Source of the DNA: Mycobacterium triplex
GTDB taxonomy: Bacteria; Actinomycetota; Actinomycetes; Mycobacteriales; Mycobacteriaceae
Length of the DNA: 64,000 nucleotides
Assembly (NCBI RefSeq): GCF_000689255.1
Contig: NZ_HG964446.1
Location: 1,540,484-1,604,483 of the forward strand
Reading direction: 5' to 3'
In this document: one piece after another, positions 1-8,849 of the stretch
How positions within the stretch are numbered: the stretch's first letter is position 1
How the letters are laid out: every line of letters begins with the position of its first letter
Notes under the pieces: model-generated
What the model saw: the letters and a program-made list of their open reading frames with translations, nothing else
Databases searched by the model: none
Told to the model about the DNA's origin: nothing
Translations under genes and position numbers: made by a program

Positions 1-91
1 ATCTGCCGGCTCGTGCAACGCCGGAGTTCGCCTCCGGCATGCGATCGCCTAACCCCGCGGTTGTAGGAGGACATGGCTATCAGACTGCGGA

Positions 92-991
92 TTGCGGATC
101 CCGAATTTTTCCTATGGCACCCCCGTGGCCGACCTATTTCCCGCGGTCAAAGCGCAGGCCGCGGAACCCGAGGCCGCCGGCTTCGACACCGTGCTCTTGA
201 TGGACCACTTCTATCAATTGCCCGGATTGGGCGAGCCCGACGAACCCATGCTCGAGGCTTATACGGCGCTCGGGGCGCTGGCCACGGCCACCGAGCGGGT
301 GCAACTGTCGACGTTGGTGACCGGCAACACCTATCGCAATCCGACCCTGCTCGCCAAGGTGATCACGACCCTGGACGTCGTCAGCGCGGGGCGGGCCGTC
401 CTGGGCATCGGCGCCGGATGGTTCGAGCTCGAGCACAGGCAGCTGGGATTCGACTTCGACACCTTCACCGAGCGGTTCGAGAAGCCCGAGGAGGCGCTGC
501 AGATCATCGTGCCGATGCTGCACGGCGAGCGACCCACCTTCGACGGGAAGTGGTATCACACCGAGAGCGCCATCAACGAGCCCCGATACCGAGACCACAT
601 CCCGGTCATGCTCGGCGGCAGCGGTGAAAAGAAGACGTTCCGATCGGCCGCCCGCTACGCCGATCACCTCAACCTCATCGCCGACATCGACGAGCTACCG
701 CACAAGCTACATGTGCTGCGCCGGCGGTGTGCCGAAATCGACCGGGACCCAGCCACTTTGGAGACCAGCACGTTGCTGACCGTCGTGCTGGACGACGCAC
801 CTCGCGACATCGGCGGGGCGCGTGGTGGCCGGGCGGTCATCGGCAGTCCGGACCAGGTGGCCGACGAGATCAAGCGCCGAGTGCTCGACGTAGGCGTCGA
901 CGGCGTGATCGTCAACCTTCCGACCCACGGCTACACGCCTGGGGTCGTCACGAAGGTTGGTGAAGTGCTCAGGCCGCTCGTCGACGCCTAA
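92..991 (+). pseudogene. Luciferase-like F420-dependent oxidoreductase with 5' frameshift
   Basis: The product is a TIM-barrel flavin/F420-dependent oxidoreductase of the luciferase-like monooxygenase class, about 300 residues, with family segments such as IGAGWFELEH and VMLGGSGEKK. The substrate is unknown. The well-placed ribosome site (taggagg) belongs to the ATG at 73, but that frame leaves the protein frame after about six codons. The bases tgcggat occur twice in tandem at 86-99; removing one copy joins the ATG at 73 to the body as MAIRLRIPNFSYG, a normal N-terminus for the family. The reading frame that remains starts at a TTG (92) created by the duplication, with no ribosome site of its own. 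I therefore call it a likely recent pseudogene, or a poorly expressed gene; the rest of the frame is intact to its stop. Confidence 0.7.
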
Positions 992-1101
992 TCGTCCCGC
1001 ATTCGCCGACTGGCCCCCCGGGCAGATATTCGCTCTAAACCCAGCGGAGGACCCTTCCCTTCGTTGAGCGAAAAGACAACCGGTGTGCGACGATTCGGCG
1101 C

Positions 1102-1914
1102 GTGGCCAAACAGTACGCGTGGTCGAACAATGAGCGGGAACGTGACCGGCTCGCGCGGCAAGGTGAACAGCTGCGACCTGCCACGGAAAAGTTGTTCCGC
1201 GCCGCCGGCATCGGTCCCGGCGCGCGAGTTCTCGACTGCGGGTCGGGCGGCGGCGATGTTTCACTGATTGTTGCCGATCTCGTCACGTCGTCGGGCGAAG
1301 TCCTGGGCATCGACCGCGACCCCGACAACGTCGAGGCCGCGAACCGCCGCGTGGCCGACATGGGGCTGTCGCATGTTCGCTTCGAAACCGGTGACATCTC
1401 CGTCCCGCCACAGGGCCCGTTCGACGCGATCGTCGGCCGGTTGGTGTTGATGTATCAGCCCGACCTCGAGGCCGTGCTGCGTGCCCTCGCCGGCCGGCTC
1501 GTGGCCGGAGGCGTGATGGCCTTCCTCGAGTTCGAACACATGTCATCGGCCGGCGTGATGATGTCGCCGCAGAGCCCGTCGATCGAACAGCTTTCGCGGT
1601 GGATGACCGCGGGATTTGCAGCCACCGGCGTTCCGGAACGGGTCGCGTCGCGGTTGCCGTCGGCGCTGCGTTCGGTCGGCCTCGTCCCGCAGCCGCCGTA
1701 TGAGCTGTCCGGGCTCGTCTTTCACGGCGCCGACGTGGTGGAGCACGTGAGCACACTGCTGCGGGGGCTGTCGGGTGTGCTGACCGCCAACGGCATCGCG
1801 AGCGAGGATGAACTCGACATCGACATCTTCGCCGAGCGGGTCAGGGTGGAGTGCGGCCCGGACCCGGTGTTGATGGTGAGCCCGAACCTGGCGGTGTGGG
1901 CCAAAAAGCCCTAG
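1102..1914 (+). CDS. Class I SAM-dependent methyltransferase
   Basis: A 270-residue methyltransferase. The SAM-binding motif I VLDCGSGGGDVS is near residues 38-49, followed by the acidic strand end GIDRDPDN and the motif DAIVGRLVLMYQPD typical of the Methyltransf_11/25 type. The start is a GTG giving MAKQYAWSNNERERDRL; small-molecule methyltransferases in actinobacteria often begin this way. No signal peptide or membrane segment is seen. It lies 110 bp after the broken oxidoreductase and 20 bp before a small membrane protein. The methyl acceptor cannot be read from the sequence. Confidence 0.85.
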   Translation: MAKQYAWSNNERERDRLARQGEQLRPATEKLFRAAGIGPGARVLDCGSGGGDVSLIVADLVTSSGEVLGIDRDPDNVEAANRRVADMGLSHVRFETGDISVPPQGPFDAIVGRLVLMYQPDLEAVLRALAGRLVAGGVMAFLEFEHMSSAGVMMSPQSPSIEQLSRWMTAGFAATGVPERVASRLPSALRSVGLVPQPPYELSGLVFHGADVVEHVSTLLRGLSGVLTANGIASEDELDIDIFAERVRVECGPDPVLMVSPNLAVWAKKP

Positions 1915-1934
1915 CCGTCAGCAACGATGGAATC

Positions 1935-2414
1935 ATGACCGTCATGAGGACCCACCGGCTCGGCGCATCGGTCATGGCCTTCGTTGCCTATACCGCGGTG
2001 ATGTTGGTGCTGGAGCGGCGCATGCGCGCGACCGGCGGGCCGGGCATCATCCCGTTCGAGCTGGCCGGCACTGCTTCGCGGGCCGAGGCCATCATGGCCC
2101 GCTGGGGCGCCGACGGTCAGCGGGCCGCACGGATATCCACCTGGCTGGATTTCGGCTACATGACGACCTACGGCATCCTCGCGGCCCAACTCGTGGACCG
2201 CGCGCGCCGGCGGCTCGGCCACCCGGCCGCCCTGCCCGCCGTCGTGGGTGTTGCCGTCGCCGGCGACGCGATCGAGGGCGTCTCGCTGCTCAAGGTGCTC
2301 AGCGGCAGCCGCATCGCCGAGAATGCGCGGCGCGCGCGCATCGCCGCGCGAATCAAGTTCGCGGTGCTCGTAGTCACACTCGGATACGTCGCGGCGGGAT
2401 CTTTGAAGCGTTAG
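1935..2414 (+). CDS. Small membrane protein, function unknown
   Basis: A 159-residue hypothetical protein with about four hydrophobic segments: near residues 9-25 (VMAFVAYTAVMLVLE), a central one containing GYMTTYGILAAQLV, one containing VVGVAVAGDAIEGV, and a C-terminal one (FAVLVVTLGYVAAG). Short basic loops lie between them. The ATG at 1935 is preferred over upstream in-frame codons, which lie inside the methyltransferase gene. No family is recognised. The gene ends just before the repeated promoter-like module at 2425, so it probably closes the unit begun by the methyltransferase. Confidence 0.6.
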   Translation: MTVMRTHRLGASVMAFVAYTAVMLVLERRMRATGGPGIIPFELAGTASRAEAIMARWGADGQRAARISTWLDFGYMTTYGILAAQLVDRARRRLGHPAALPAVVGVAVAGDAIEGVSLLKVLSGSRIAENARRARIAARIKFAVLVVTLGYVAAGSLKR

Positions 2415-2424
2415 CGCAACGGCG

Positions 2425-2540
2425 TGTTTTCGGTAGTCGGCTCGGTATTTCAACGGATGTCGCCCCACCGCGGCGTTGGCATAGTCGTTTGCTAATCGAC
2501 AGCAATCCGTGCGCGTGGGGAGAAGAATCCAGTGATTTCC
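2425..2540 (+). repeat. Promoter/leader module, copy A
   Basis: About 110 bp that recur with roughly 80% identity at 11233-11342. Both copies contain ttttcggtag, then ttcaacggatgtc, then gcggcgttggcatagtcg, and end in ggggagaaga just before a catabolic gene. Copy A holds an inverted repeat TTGCT (2489-2493) / AGCAA (2501-2505). It precedes the C-C hydrolase gene. Because nothing in it is coding and the copies sit in front of two parts of the same pathway, a shared promoter or operator is the simplest reading. Confidence 0.7.
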
Positions 2541-2578
2541 GCTGATGGCCAATCGAGCGCCAGACCGGTCGTGGGCAA

Positions 2579-3430
2579 ATGACCGCGGCTACCACGACCC
2601 CGCGAGACAGCTCGATCGACGTCGGCGACCTCAGCACGCGCTACTGGGAAGCCGGCGCCGGTGCGCCGGTGGTGCTGATCCACGGCGGCGGCGCGGGCGC
2701 CGACGCGTGGGGCAACTGGGGGACGTTGATGCCGACGTTCTCCGACCACTTCCGCACCATCGCTTACGACATGGTCGGTTTCGGGCAGAGCCTGCCCAGC
2801 GACGACGAGTTCGAATATTCCCAACCGGCCCGCGTCGCCCATCTGGCGGCTTTCCTGGACGCGATGGGGCTGGAGCGGGTGTCATTGATCGGCAACTCGA
2901 TGGGTGGTGCCACCGCACTGGGGCTGGCGATGGCCGACCCGGCGCGGGTCAGCAAGCTGGTTCTGATGGGAAGCGCCGGGCTCAACCGAAGCTTCTCGCC
3001 GCAGCTGCAGACGATCTTGAACTACGGCGAACCCAACCTGGACGGCATGGCCCGGATCGTCGACGCGCTGACACACCAAAGTTTCGTGCCACCAAAGGGT
3101 CTCGTCGAGTACCGATACAACCTGACCTGCGATCACAAGGTGATGGATGCCTACCGGCGCACCATGGCTTGGGTTCGCGACCAAGCCGGGCTGCATTTCG
3201 AGGAAAGCGACATCGCCGCCGTCAAGGTTCCGACGCTGGTTGTTTCCGGCCGCGAGGACGCGGTAGTCCCACTGCTCGAGTCCGTTCGTTTCCACCAGCT
3301 CATCGACCGGTCTCACCTGTACGCGATTCCCCGTTGCGGCCACTGGGCGATGTTGGAGCATCCCAAGGAGTTCGCCCGCATCGCGATCGACTTCCTGCTG
3401 GCAGAGGACGAAGGCGATGAGTCCGTCTGA
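2579..3430 (+). CDS. carC: Meta-cleavage product C-C hydrolase (CarC/BphD/MhpC type)
   Basis: An alpha/beta hydrolase of 283 residues that hydrolyses the carbon-carbon bond of a 2-hydroxy-6-oxo-6-aryl-hexa-2,4-dienoate, releasing an aryl acid and 2-hydroxypenta-2,4-dienoate. The oxyanion region HGGGAGAD is at 35-42, the nucleophile elbow GNSMGG gives Ser107, and the other triad members are Asp227 (GREDAVVP) and His255 (CGHWAMLEHP). The order and spacing of the segments MGSAGL, ILNYGEP, RTMAWVRDQAGL and CGHWAM match my memory of CarC from carbazole degraders better than HsaD. It is the first gene after promoter module A and overlaps the next gene by 14 bp, so the two are probably translationally coupled. 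For a carbazole-type substrate the aryl acid would be anthranilate; for dibenzofuran it would be salicylate. Confidence 0.8.
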   Translation: MTAATTTPRDSSIDVGDLSTRYWEAGAGAPVVLIHGGGAGADAWGNWGTLMPTFSDHFRTIAYDMVGFGQSLPSDDEFEYSQPARVAHLAAFLDAMGLERVSLIGNSMGGATALGLAMADPARVSKLVLMGSAGLNRSFSPQLQTILNYGEPNLDGMARIVDALTHQSFVPPKGLVEYRYNLTCDHKVMDAYRRTMAWVRDQAGLHFEESDIAAVKVPTLVVSGREDAVVPLLESVRFHQLIDRSHLYAIPRCGHWAMLEHPKEFARIAIDFLLAEDEGDESV

Positions 3431-3692
3431 GCTGAGCCGCATGTTCGAGGATGCGCTCGCCAGCACGGACGCTTGGAATGCTGTCCGCGCCGCCGACCCG
3501 ACACTGTCGCGGCGGTATGCGCTGTCGGCCGACGAGTGGGAGATCGTGCGGAACAATCCGACACCAGATGTGTTGGCTCCGTTGGGCGTTCCGCCGCTGC
3601 TGGCAATGTGGGGCTCGTTCATCTGCAACCCCGATTTCGAGCGAGCGATGAGTGCGCGCGAATACTTCGCCGCCACCAACGGAGAGCATTGA
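3417..3692 (+). CDS. Small subunit of class III extradiol dioxygenase (CarBa/LigA type)
   Basis: A 91-residue helical protein of the LigA/CarBa family, the non-catalytic subunit that caps the active site of two-subunit ring-cleavage dioxygenases. The segment LSRRYALSADEWEIVRNN, followed by LAPLGVPPLLAMW, fits the family, as does the length (CarBa is about 90 residues). It overlaps the hydrolase upstream by 14 bp and the catalytic subunit downstream by one base (TGATG), so a stoichiometric complex is likely. Family assignment rests on size, position and motif resemblance. Confidence 0.75.
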   Translation: MSPSELSRMFEDALASTDAWNAVRAADPTLSRRYALSADEWEIVRNNPTPDVLAPLGVPPLLAMWGSFICNPDFERAMSAREYFAATNGEH

Positions 3693-4516
3693 TGGGCAAG
3701 GTTGTCGGGGCATTCGCGACATCGCACACCATGTTTCCCAGCGCTGGCGTCGAGCACCAAGCGCAGCAGGTGGTTGACGGCTTCCGCGAACTCGGGCGCC
3801 GGGTATACGACCTCGGCCCGGATCTGGTGATCGTCGTGTCATCCGAACATGGTCCGACGCTGTTGCCGAGCGGTCCGCAACCGCCGTTCACCTTGCCGGT
3901 CGTCGACTCGTTTCAGACCTTCGGAGAAATGGACATCCCCCGGGTAGACATCCGGTCGGACGCAGAGTTCGCGAACAACTTCCTGCGCTACACCGCTACC
4001 CGCGGTTTCGACATCGCCTCGATGAGCACGATTCGTGCCGACCACGGATTGGCCATCCCGATCCTGATGATGTTTCCGGCCAACGACATCCCGGTGATAC
4101 CGCTGATCATCGGCACCCAATCGCCGAGCGCCACCGCGACCGCGGCTCGTTGCTACCTGCTCGGGCGATTGCTGGCCGGCTACGTGGCGACGCGCGAGGA
4201 ACGCGTAGTCGTCGTGGGCTGCGGTGGTCTGTCCCACTGGCCCGGCACCGCCCAGATGGGCCGAATCAACGAACAATTCGACCGAGAGTTCCTGGCGCTG
4301 TTGTCGGCCGGCGACGGCGGCTATGCCGCGGCCTGGTCCAACGACTACATCATCGAGCAGGCGGGCAACGGCGGCCTGGAGATCCGTAATTGGATCTTCG
4401 CGGCGGCCGCCATCGGCGACGCGGGCGGGGCCACCCTGTACTACGAGCCGATCAAACCGTGGGCGACCGGGATGAGCGCGTTTGCTTTTGCCGCGCCCCC
4501 GGAAGTCGACGTCTGA
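3692..4516 (+). CDS. Catalytic subunit of class III extradiol dioxygenase (CarBb/LigB type)
   Basis: A 274-residue LigB-family enzyme that would open a catechol-type ring next to the hydroxyls using Fe(II) and O2. Expected metal ligands and the acid/base residue are visible: His12 (ATSHTM), His53 (VVSSEHGP) and the catalytic His118 (IRADHGLAIPI). The ATG at 3692 overlaps the stop of the small subunit, which fixes the start; the same frame runs further upstream but only as antisense of nothing real. By analogy with CarBaBb the substrate would be 2'-aminobiphenyl-2,3-diol or a related biaryl diol. The order hydrolase, small subunit, large subunit differs from the classical carBa-carBb-carC order I recall. 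Confidence 0.82.
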   Translation: MGKVVGAFATSHTMFPSAGVEHQAQQVVDGFRELGRRVYDLGPDLVIVVSSEHGPTLLPSGPQPPFTLPVVDSFQTFGEMDIPRVDIRSDAEFANNFLRYTATRGFDIASMSTIRADHGLAIPILMMFPANDIPVIPLIIGTQSPSATATAARCYLLGRLLAGYVATREERVVVVGCGGLSHWPGTAQMGRINEQFDREFLALLSAGDGGYAAAWSNDYIIEQAGNGGLEIRNWIFAAAAIGDAGGATLYYEPIKPWATGMSAFAFAAPPEVDV

Positions 4517-4557
4517 TCCGTGGCACTGCGTCATCGAACACGAACGAAACGAGGGAT

Positions 4558-4905
4558 ATGAGCGTCGAAAATACGCGCGGCTGCAAGCTGGTCAAGGTCG
4601 CCGACTATTGCGACCTGGTCGACGAACAACCGATCGCGGTGGATGCCGGCAGCGACGAAGTGATGCTGGTGCGAATCGGGGACGCGGTTTACGCGATATC
4701 GAACATCTGCAGTCATGCCGACGCGTGGTTGGACGCGGGCCAGCTTCATCCCGAGACTCTCGAGATCGAATGTCCGTTGCACGAAGGCAAATTCGATCTG
4801 CGCACCGGAGATCCGACGGCGGAGCCCTGTACCGAACCGGTCCGGAAGTACGACGTCGTGATCGACGGCGGTGAAGTCTTCGTCGCGACCGCGGATGACG
4901 ACTAG
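4558..4905 (+). CDS. Rieske-type ferredoxin (CarAc/BphA3 type)
   Basis: A 115-residue [2Fe-2S] ferredoxin that would pass electrons from the reductase encoded next to a ring-hydroxylating oxygenase. The Rieske ligands are Cys51 and His53 (CSH) and Cys72 and His75 (CPLH). Flanking ISNICSHADAWL and IECPLHEGKFDLRTG are typical of soluble dioxygenase ferredoxins. The start ATG follows a clear ribosome site (cgaggg). It lies 41 bp after the ring-cleavage subunit and 36 bp before the reductase. The only oxygenase terminal component in the window is at 11340, so this is its probable partner. Confidence 0.88.
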   Translation: MSVENTRGCKLVKVADYCDLVDEQPIAVDAGSDEVMLVRIGDAVYAISNICSHADAWLDAGQLHPETLEIECPLHEGKFDLRTGDPTAEPCTEPVRKYDVVIDGGEVFVATADDD

Positions 4906-4941
4906 CGTGTCCGGTACTGGCCATCGCATCGAGGTCCGTGC

Positions 4942-6147
4942 ATGACCCGCAGCGCACGGTATTTGATCATCGGTGGCGGCCTGGCGGCAGCGAGTGCGGT
5001 CGACACGCTGACCCGGAAGGCTCCCGGATCTGTGGCGATGGTCTGCGCCGAAAATCATCTTCCGTATGCCAGACCGCCACTATCGAAAGCGGTTCTGTCC
5101 GGAGACGCCGAGCCATCCTCGGTGTACCTGAAGCAGACTGACTACTACCGCGACAAGGGGATCGAGATCGTCCTGGGTGACGCCGCCACCGGGCTGGACA
5201 CCGACAACCGCGTCGTCACATTGTCGTCCGGCACGCAATTCGCCTACCAGAAAGCACTTGTCGCCACTGGCGTGACGCCCGCGCCACTGGATATTCCGGG
5301 TTTCTCGCTGGACGGGGTCCATACTCTGCGGTGTCTCGACGACGCGCTGAGTCTTCGTGAGGGGATTGATGCCTCCGCGACGGTGGTCGTCATCGGTGGT
5401 GGCTTCATCGGTTGCGAGGTGGCCGCCACCGCGATCTCTCTTGGCGCGGATGTTCATGTCGTCGAAAGGGACTCGTTTCTGATGGAGCGGGTCGTGGGAC
5501 CCGACGTCGGGGCGATCCTCACCGAGAGCCACCGGCTCGCCGGAGTCAAGACGCATCTCGGCGCCACGGCGGTCGAGATATGCGGCGATTCCTCAGTGCG
5601 GGCCGTCCGGCTGGATTCCGGCGCGACCATCGCTTGCGATATCGCCGTGGTCGGGGTCGGCAGCCGCACGGACACCTCGTGGCTGTACGGGACCAACGTG
5701 GAACTGTCGCACGGGGGGATCGTCGTCGACGCACACTGCCGCACCTCAGATCCTCATGTGTTCGCCGCCGGCGATGTCGCTGCGATGTATTCGCCGCTAC
5801 TGGGCCGGCACGTGCGTGTCGAGCACGAGTCGAACGCGCAGCATCAGGGCGCGGTGGCTGCCCGAAATATGTTGGGTGGCAGCACGGTTTGTGACTCTTT
5901 GCCATTTGTGTGGTCCAAGCAACTCGACCTTGACATGTGGTGTGTCGGCGATATCCGGGGGCATGACGGCGTGGAACTCGCCGGTGACGTCGCGGGCCGC
6001 AAATTCGTGGCCGTCTACTCCGCTCAGGGCACAGCGATCGGGGTGTTCGGTGTCAATAGCAAGGCACTCGGCACCGCGCGCAAGCTGTTGCGCACCGAGG
6101 CTGGGCGGTTCGCCGCAGGTGACCTTCTCGATGCCGCGGCCCGCTAG
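4942..6147 (+). CDS. Ferredoxin reductase, FAD/NAD(P)H dependent (BphA4/CarAd role)
   Basis: A 401-residue flavoprotein of the pyridine nucleotide-disulphide oxidoreductase fold. The N-terminal FAD site is IIGGGLAAASA, the NAD site is VVVIGGGFIGCEVAA near residue 150, and the second FAD motif is VFAAGDVAAM near 274. The C-terminal reductase domain follows the BphA4/putidaredoxin-reductase pattern and lacks the redox disulphide. It completes a three-component dioxygenase electron chain: NADH to this protein, to the Rieske ferredoxin immediately upstream, to the oxygenase at 11340. It ends about 90 bp before the regulator. Confidence 0.88.
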   Translation: MTRSARYLIIGGGLAAASAVDTLTRKAPGSVAMVCAENHLPYARPPLSKAVLSGDAEPSSVYLKQTDYYRDKGIEIVLGDAATGLDTDNRVVTLSSGTQFAYQKALVATGVTPAPLDIPGFSLDGVHTLRCLDDALSLREGIDASATVVVIGGGFIGCEVAATAISLGADVHVVERDSFLMERVVGPDVGAILTESHRLAGVKTHLGATAVEICGDSSVRAVRLDSGATIACDIAVVGVGSRTDTSWLYGTNVELSHGGIVVDAHCRTSDPHVFAAGDVAAMYSPLLGRHVRVEHESNAQHQGAVAARNMLGGSTVCDSLPFVWSKQLDLDMWCVGDIRGHDGVELAGDVAGRKFVAVYSAQGTAIGVFGVNSKALGTARKLLRTEAGRFAAGDLLDAAAR

Positions 6148-6239
6148 CGGTAGCAGAGCCAATTCGGGGCGATCTCTGCGACGAATTCCTGTGCGGTACC
6201 ACCCCAGCTCAGTATCATGCTGTCGCATGAGGCAGTGGC

Positions 6240-8549
6240 ATGGTCGCGAAGCGAAATGAGGGAAATCTACCCGCAGACGTGACGAGTTTCATCGGCCGTC
6301 GCCATGAACTCGCGGAACTACGTGCACAGCTGTCCGCGTCACGGCTGGTGACCCTGACCGGGGTCGGCGGCGTCGGGAAGACGCGTATGGCGATCAAGGT
6401 CGCAGCCGATTCGCGACGAGCCTTCGCAGACGGGGCTTGGTTCGTCGAGCTGGCGGCGCTGCAGGATGCCGCGGCGCTGGCCGAAACGATCGCCACCGCG
6501 CTCGGTGTGGTGAAGCAAACGCGGCGCGCGCCGCTATCGCAACTGCATCACCATCTAACCGGCAAACAGATGCTCGTCATCCTCGACAACTGCGAACACC
6601 TCAGCGCTGCTTGCGCCGAACTCGTCGATGAGCTGCTCCGCGCCGCGCCGATGCTCCGGTTCCTGGTGACCAGCCGTCACTCGCTGGGGGTGCTGGGAGA
6701 GTACATCTTCACGGTGCCACCGTTGTCGACTCCGAGATCGGGAGCGCGTCTGGACGCCTTCTCATTGGACGAGTTCGACTCCGTCGCCCTGTTGCGCGCC
6801 CGCACCTCCGACAGCGGCTCCGGGTTCGACGTCACCGAGGAGAACAGCGCCCTCGTGGCACGGCTGTGTGAACGCCTGGATGGCATCCCCCTCGCCATCG
6901 AACTCGCGGCGGCTCGCTTGCGGACACTGTCGGTGGGTGAAGTCCTCGAACGATTGGACCGTCGTTTCCAGCTGCTCAACGCAGGCAACAGCTCGGCGTT
7001 GCCACGCCATCAGACGTTGGCGGCGCTCATCGACTGGAGTTATGCCTTGTGCTCCGCGAACGAACAGGCGCTGTGGGGGCGCTTGTCGGTGTTCGCGGGC
7101 AGTTTCACACTTGCGGCCGCCGAGGCGGTTTGCGCGGGCGACGGCCTGGCCGGCGACGAGATAGTCGATCTGGTGGATGCCCTGGTGCACAAGTCAATTC
7201 TCATTGTCGAGCGAGCCGGCGAGCAGATGAGGTATCGGCTGCTCGAAACTCTTCGGGAGTACGGCAAGGACCGCCTCACCAAGAAAGAGGAGTTGACGCG
7301 GCTCCACCTCGCGCACCGCGACTACTTCCTGCGCCTGGCCGAGCGAAGTTTCGCCGAGTGGTGCGGCCCCGAACAACCCAGCTGGCTGGCCCGCCTCCGG
7401 GAAGACCACACCAACTTGAGGAGCGCCTTCGACTACTGCGTCGAAGCCGATCAGTTGGAACAGGCGTGTGCGTTAGCCGCTGCGCTGCAGTGGTATTGGA
7501 TCGCGGGCGGCAGCCTCGGCGAGGGGCGCCGCTGGTTCCGTCAGGCGTTGTCCCCGGATGCGGAGCAAGCTCCCTGCCGCGCCCGCGCCAATGCCATGTG
7601 GGTCGACGCGTACCTTGCGTTGCTGCGTGGCGAGGTGGGGGAGGCACAAGCCAGGCTCGATGACGCGGAGAAACTCGCGGGAATGATCGACGCACCCGAC
7701 CTGTGCGGCTACATCGCGCAGCTGCGCGGCATGGCCGCGCTGTTCGGGGGCGAGCCGGCCAAGGCCAGGATCCACTACGAGCATGGCATGGCGAGCCACG
7801 AGGAACGCGGTGACATCGCAGGGGTCTTGGAGATGTTGTTCCAGCTCGCAGTGGTCTATTTGTTCACTGGCGAACAGGAATTGGCGATCTCGTCCTGTGA
7901 GAAGTCGCTACAACTGAGCGCTCGTTACGGGGAACGCTGGGCAGCGTCTTATGCGTTATGGGCACTGTCGCTGACCAAATGGAAGGCGGGGGAGTACGCC
8001 GAGGCTACCGAGCAGGCGCGGCAAAGTCTGCGCATGAAGCTCGAGTTCCGCGATCATCTCGGGATTGCGCATGTGATCGAGCTCTTCGCGTGGATCGCTG
8101 CCTCCGACGGGCGATACGCCGAAAGTGCGCGGCTGCTGGGAGCCGCCCGCACAATCTGGGACAACCTGGGTACTTCGATGGATGCATTCGGGGCGGACCT
8201 GGCCAACTGCCGCGCCGGTACCGAGGCACGGCTACGCGCGGTGCTCAGCGCGCGGGAAGCGGACGCATTGATCGCCGGAGGGGCCCTGCTGAGCACCGAT
8301 CTGGCAACGGCCAACCTCATCGGCGCCGACGACACCACAGTCTCGCCACCACCCAGCGACCAATCCCCTTTGACGGCACGGGAAATGGAAGTCGCGGAAC
8401 TGGTAGCGCGTGGCATGAAGAACCGGGAGATCGGGGCCGAATTGGTGTTGTCCAGCCGGACGATAGACAGCCATATTCAGCACATCCTGAGCAAATTAAA
8501 CTTCAACTCGCGCAGCCAGATTGCCGGATGGATCGCCGGCCGGCACTGA
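6240..8549 (+). CDS. LuxR-family regulator with ATPase (STAND/LAL-like) sensor
   Basis: A 769-residue transcription regulator. The N-terminal NTPase has Walker A GVGGVGKT (41-48) and Walker B MLVILDNCEH (111-120), followed by RFLVTSRHSLG and IPLAIELAAARL, the usual AAA/NB-ARC-like segments. The middle is a helical, TPR-like region (about residues 330-640). The C-terminal LuxR helix-turn-helix starts at LTAREMEVAELVARG (about 707) and contains NREIGAELVLSSRTIDSHIQHI. This architecture is widespread in mycobacteria, often as activators beside catabolic genes. It sits directly downstream of the reductase in the same direction and is a candidate activator of the promoter modules at 2425 and 11233; no sequence proof links them. 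An alternative ATG lies at 6226 in another frame and is not favoured. Confidence 0.88.
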   Translation: MVAKRNEGNLPADVTSFIGRRHELAELRAQLSASRLVTLTGVGGVGKTRMAIKVAADSRRAFADGAWFVELAALQDAAALAETIATALGVVKQTRRAPLSQLHHHLTGKQMLVILDNCEHLSAACAELVDELLRAAPMLRFLVTSRHSLGVLGEYIFTVPPLSTPRSGARLDAFSLDEFDSVALLRARTSDSGSGFDVTEENSALVARLCERLDGIPLAIELAAARLRTLSVGEVLERLDRRFQLLNAGNSSALPRHQTLAALIDWSYALCSANEQALWGRLSVFAGSFTLAAAEAVCAGDGLAGDEIVDLVDALVHKSILIVERAGEQMRYRLLETLREYGKDRLTKKEELTRLHLAHRDYFLRLAERSFAEWCGPEQPSWLARLREDHTNLRSAFDYCVEADQLEQACALAAALQWYWIAGGSLGEGRRWFRQALSPDAEQAPCRARANAMWVDAYLALLRGEVGEAQARLDDAEKLAGMIDAPDLCGYIAQLRGMAALFGGEPAKARIHYEHGMASHEERGDIAGVLEMLFQLAVVYLFTGEQELAISSCEKSLQLSARYGERWAASYALWALSLTKWKAGEYAEATEQARQSLRMKLEFRDHLGIAHVIELFAWIAASDGRYAESARLLGAARTIWDNLGTSMDAFGADLANCRAGTEARLRAVLSAREADALIAGGALLSTDLATANLIGADDTTVSPPPSDQSPLTAREMEVAELVARGMKNREIGAELVLSSRTIDSHIQHILSKLNFNSRSQIAGWIAGRH

Positions 8550-8796
8550 CCCGGGCCGCCCTTCGACCACTGATCTCGGCATATTTCGGTAGCTGCGACC
8601 TCCCAGACGCCTGCTCGCTTGTCATCGGGTCCGAGTTACGCAGCTCTCTATGACCTCGATACGCACACCGACGGCGCAGGTGGTAGCGGTGCGATTCTTC
8701 TGGGCGTGGGTGCTTGCCGCAACCAGCAATGCTAAGCCGTCGTCGGTTACGTAATGCTGGACGCCACTTCAGATTGCACCGCTCAACTGCAGTTTC

Positions 8797-8819
8797 TGGT
8801 GGAGCTAAGGGGATTCGAA
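8797..8819 (-). repeat. tRNA-Ala 3'-end fragment (possible att scar)
   Basis: On the minus strand these 23 bases read as the T-loop end and acceptor of a tRNA-Ala: TTCGAATCCCC, then TTAGCTCCACCA including the CCA end. The match to the usual bacterial tRNA-Ala terminus stops abruptly; the D-arm and anticodon arm are absent, so it is not a tRNA gene. Such 3' ends are typical crossover sites of tyrosine-recombinase elements, which leave a copy at one edge. No integrase is present in the window. Confidence 0.65.
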
Positions 8820-8849
8820 ACCCGTACCGAAGCTGGGGAATGGCTGGTC

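Noticed and set aside
8582..8600. A possible third copy of the promoter module (tttcggtagctg)
   Set aside because: Only about a dozen bases match and the rest of the module is absent.
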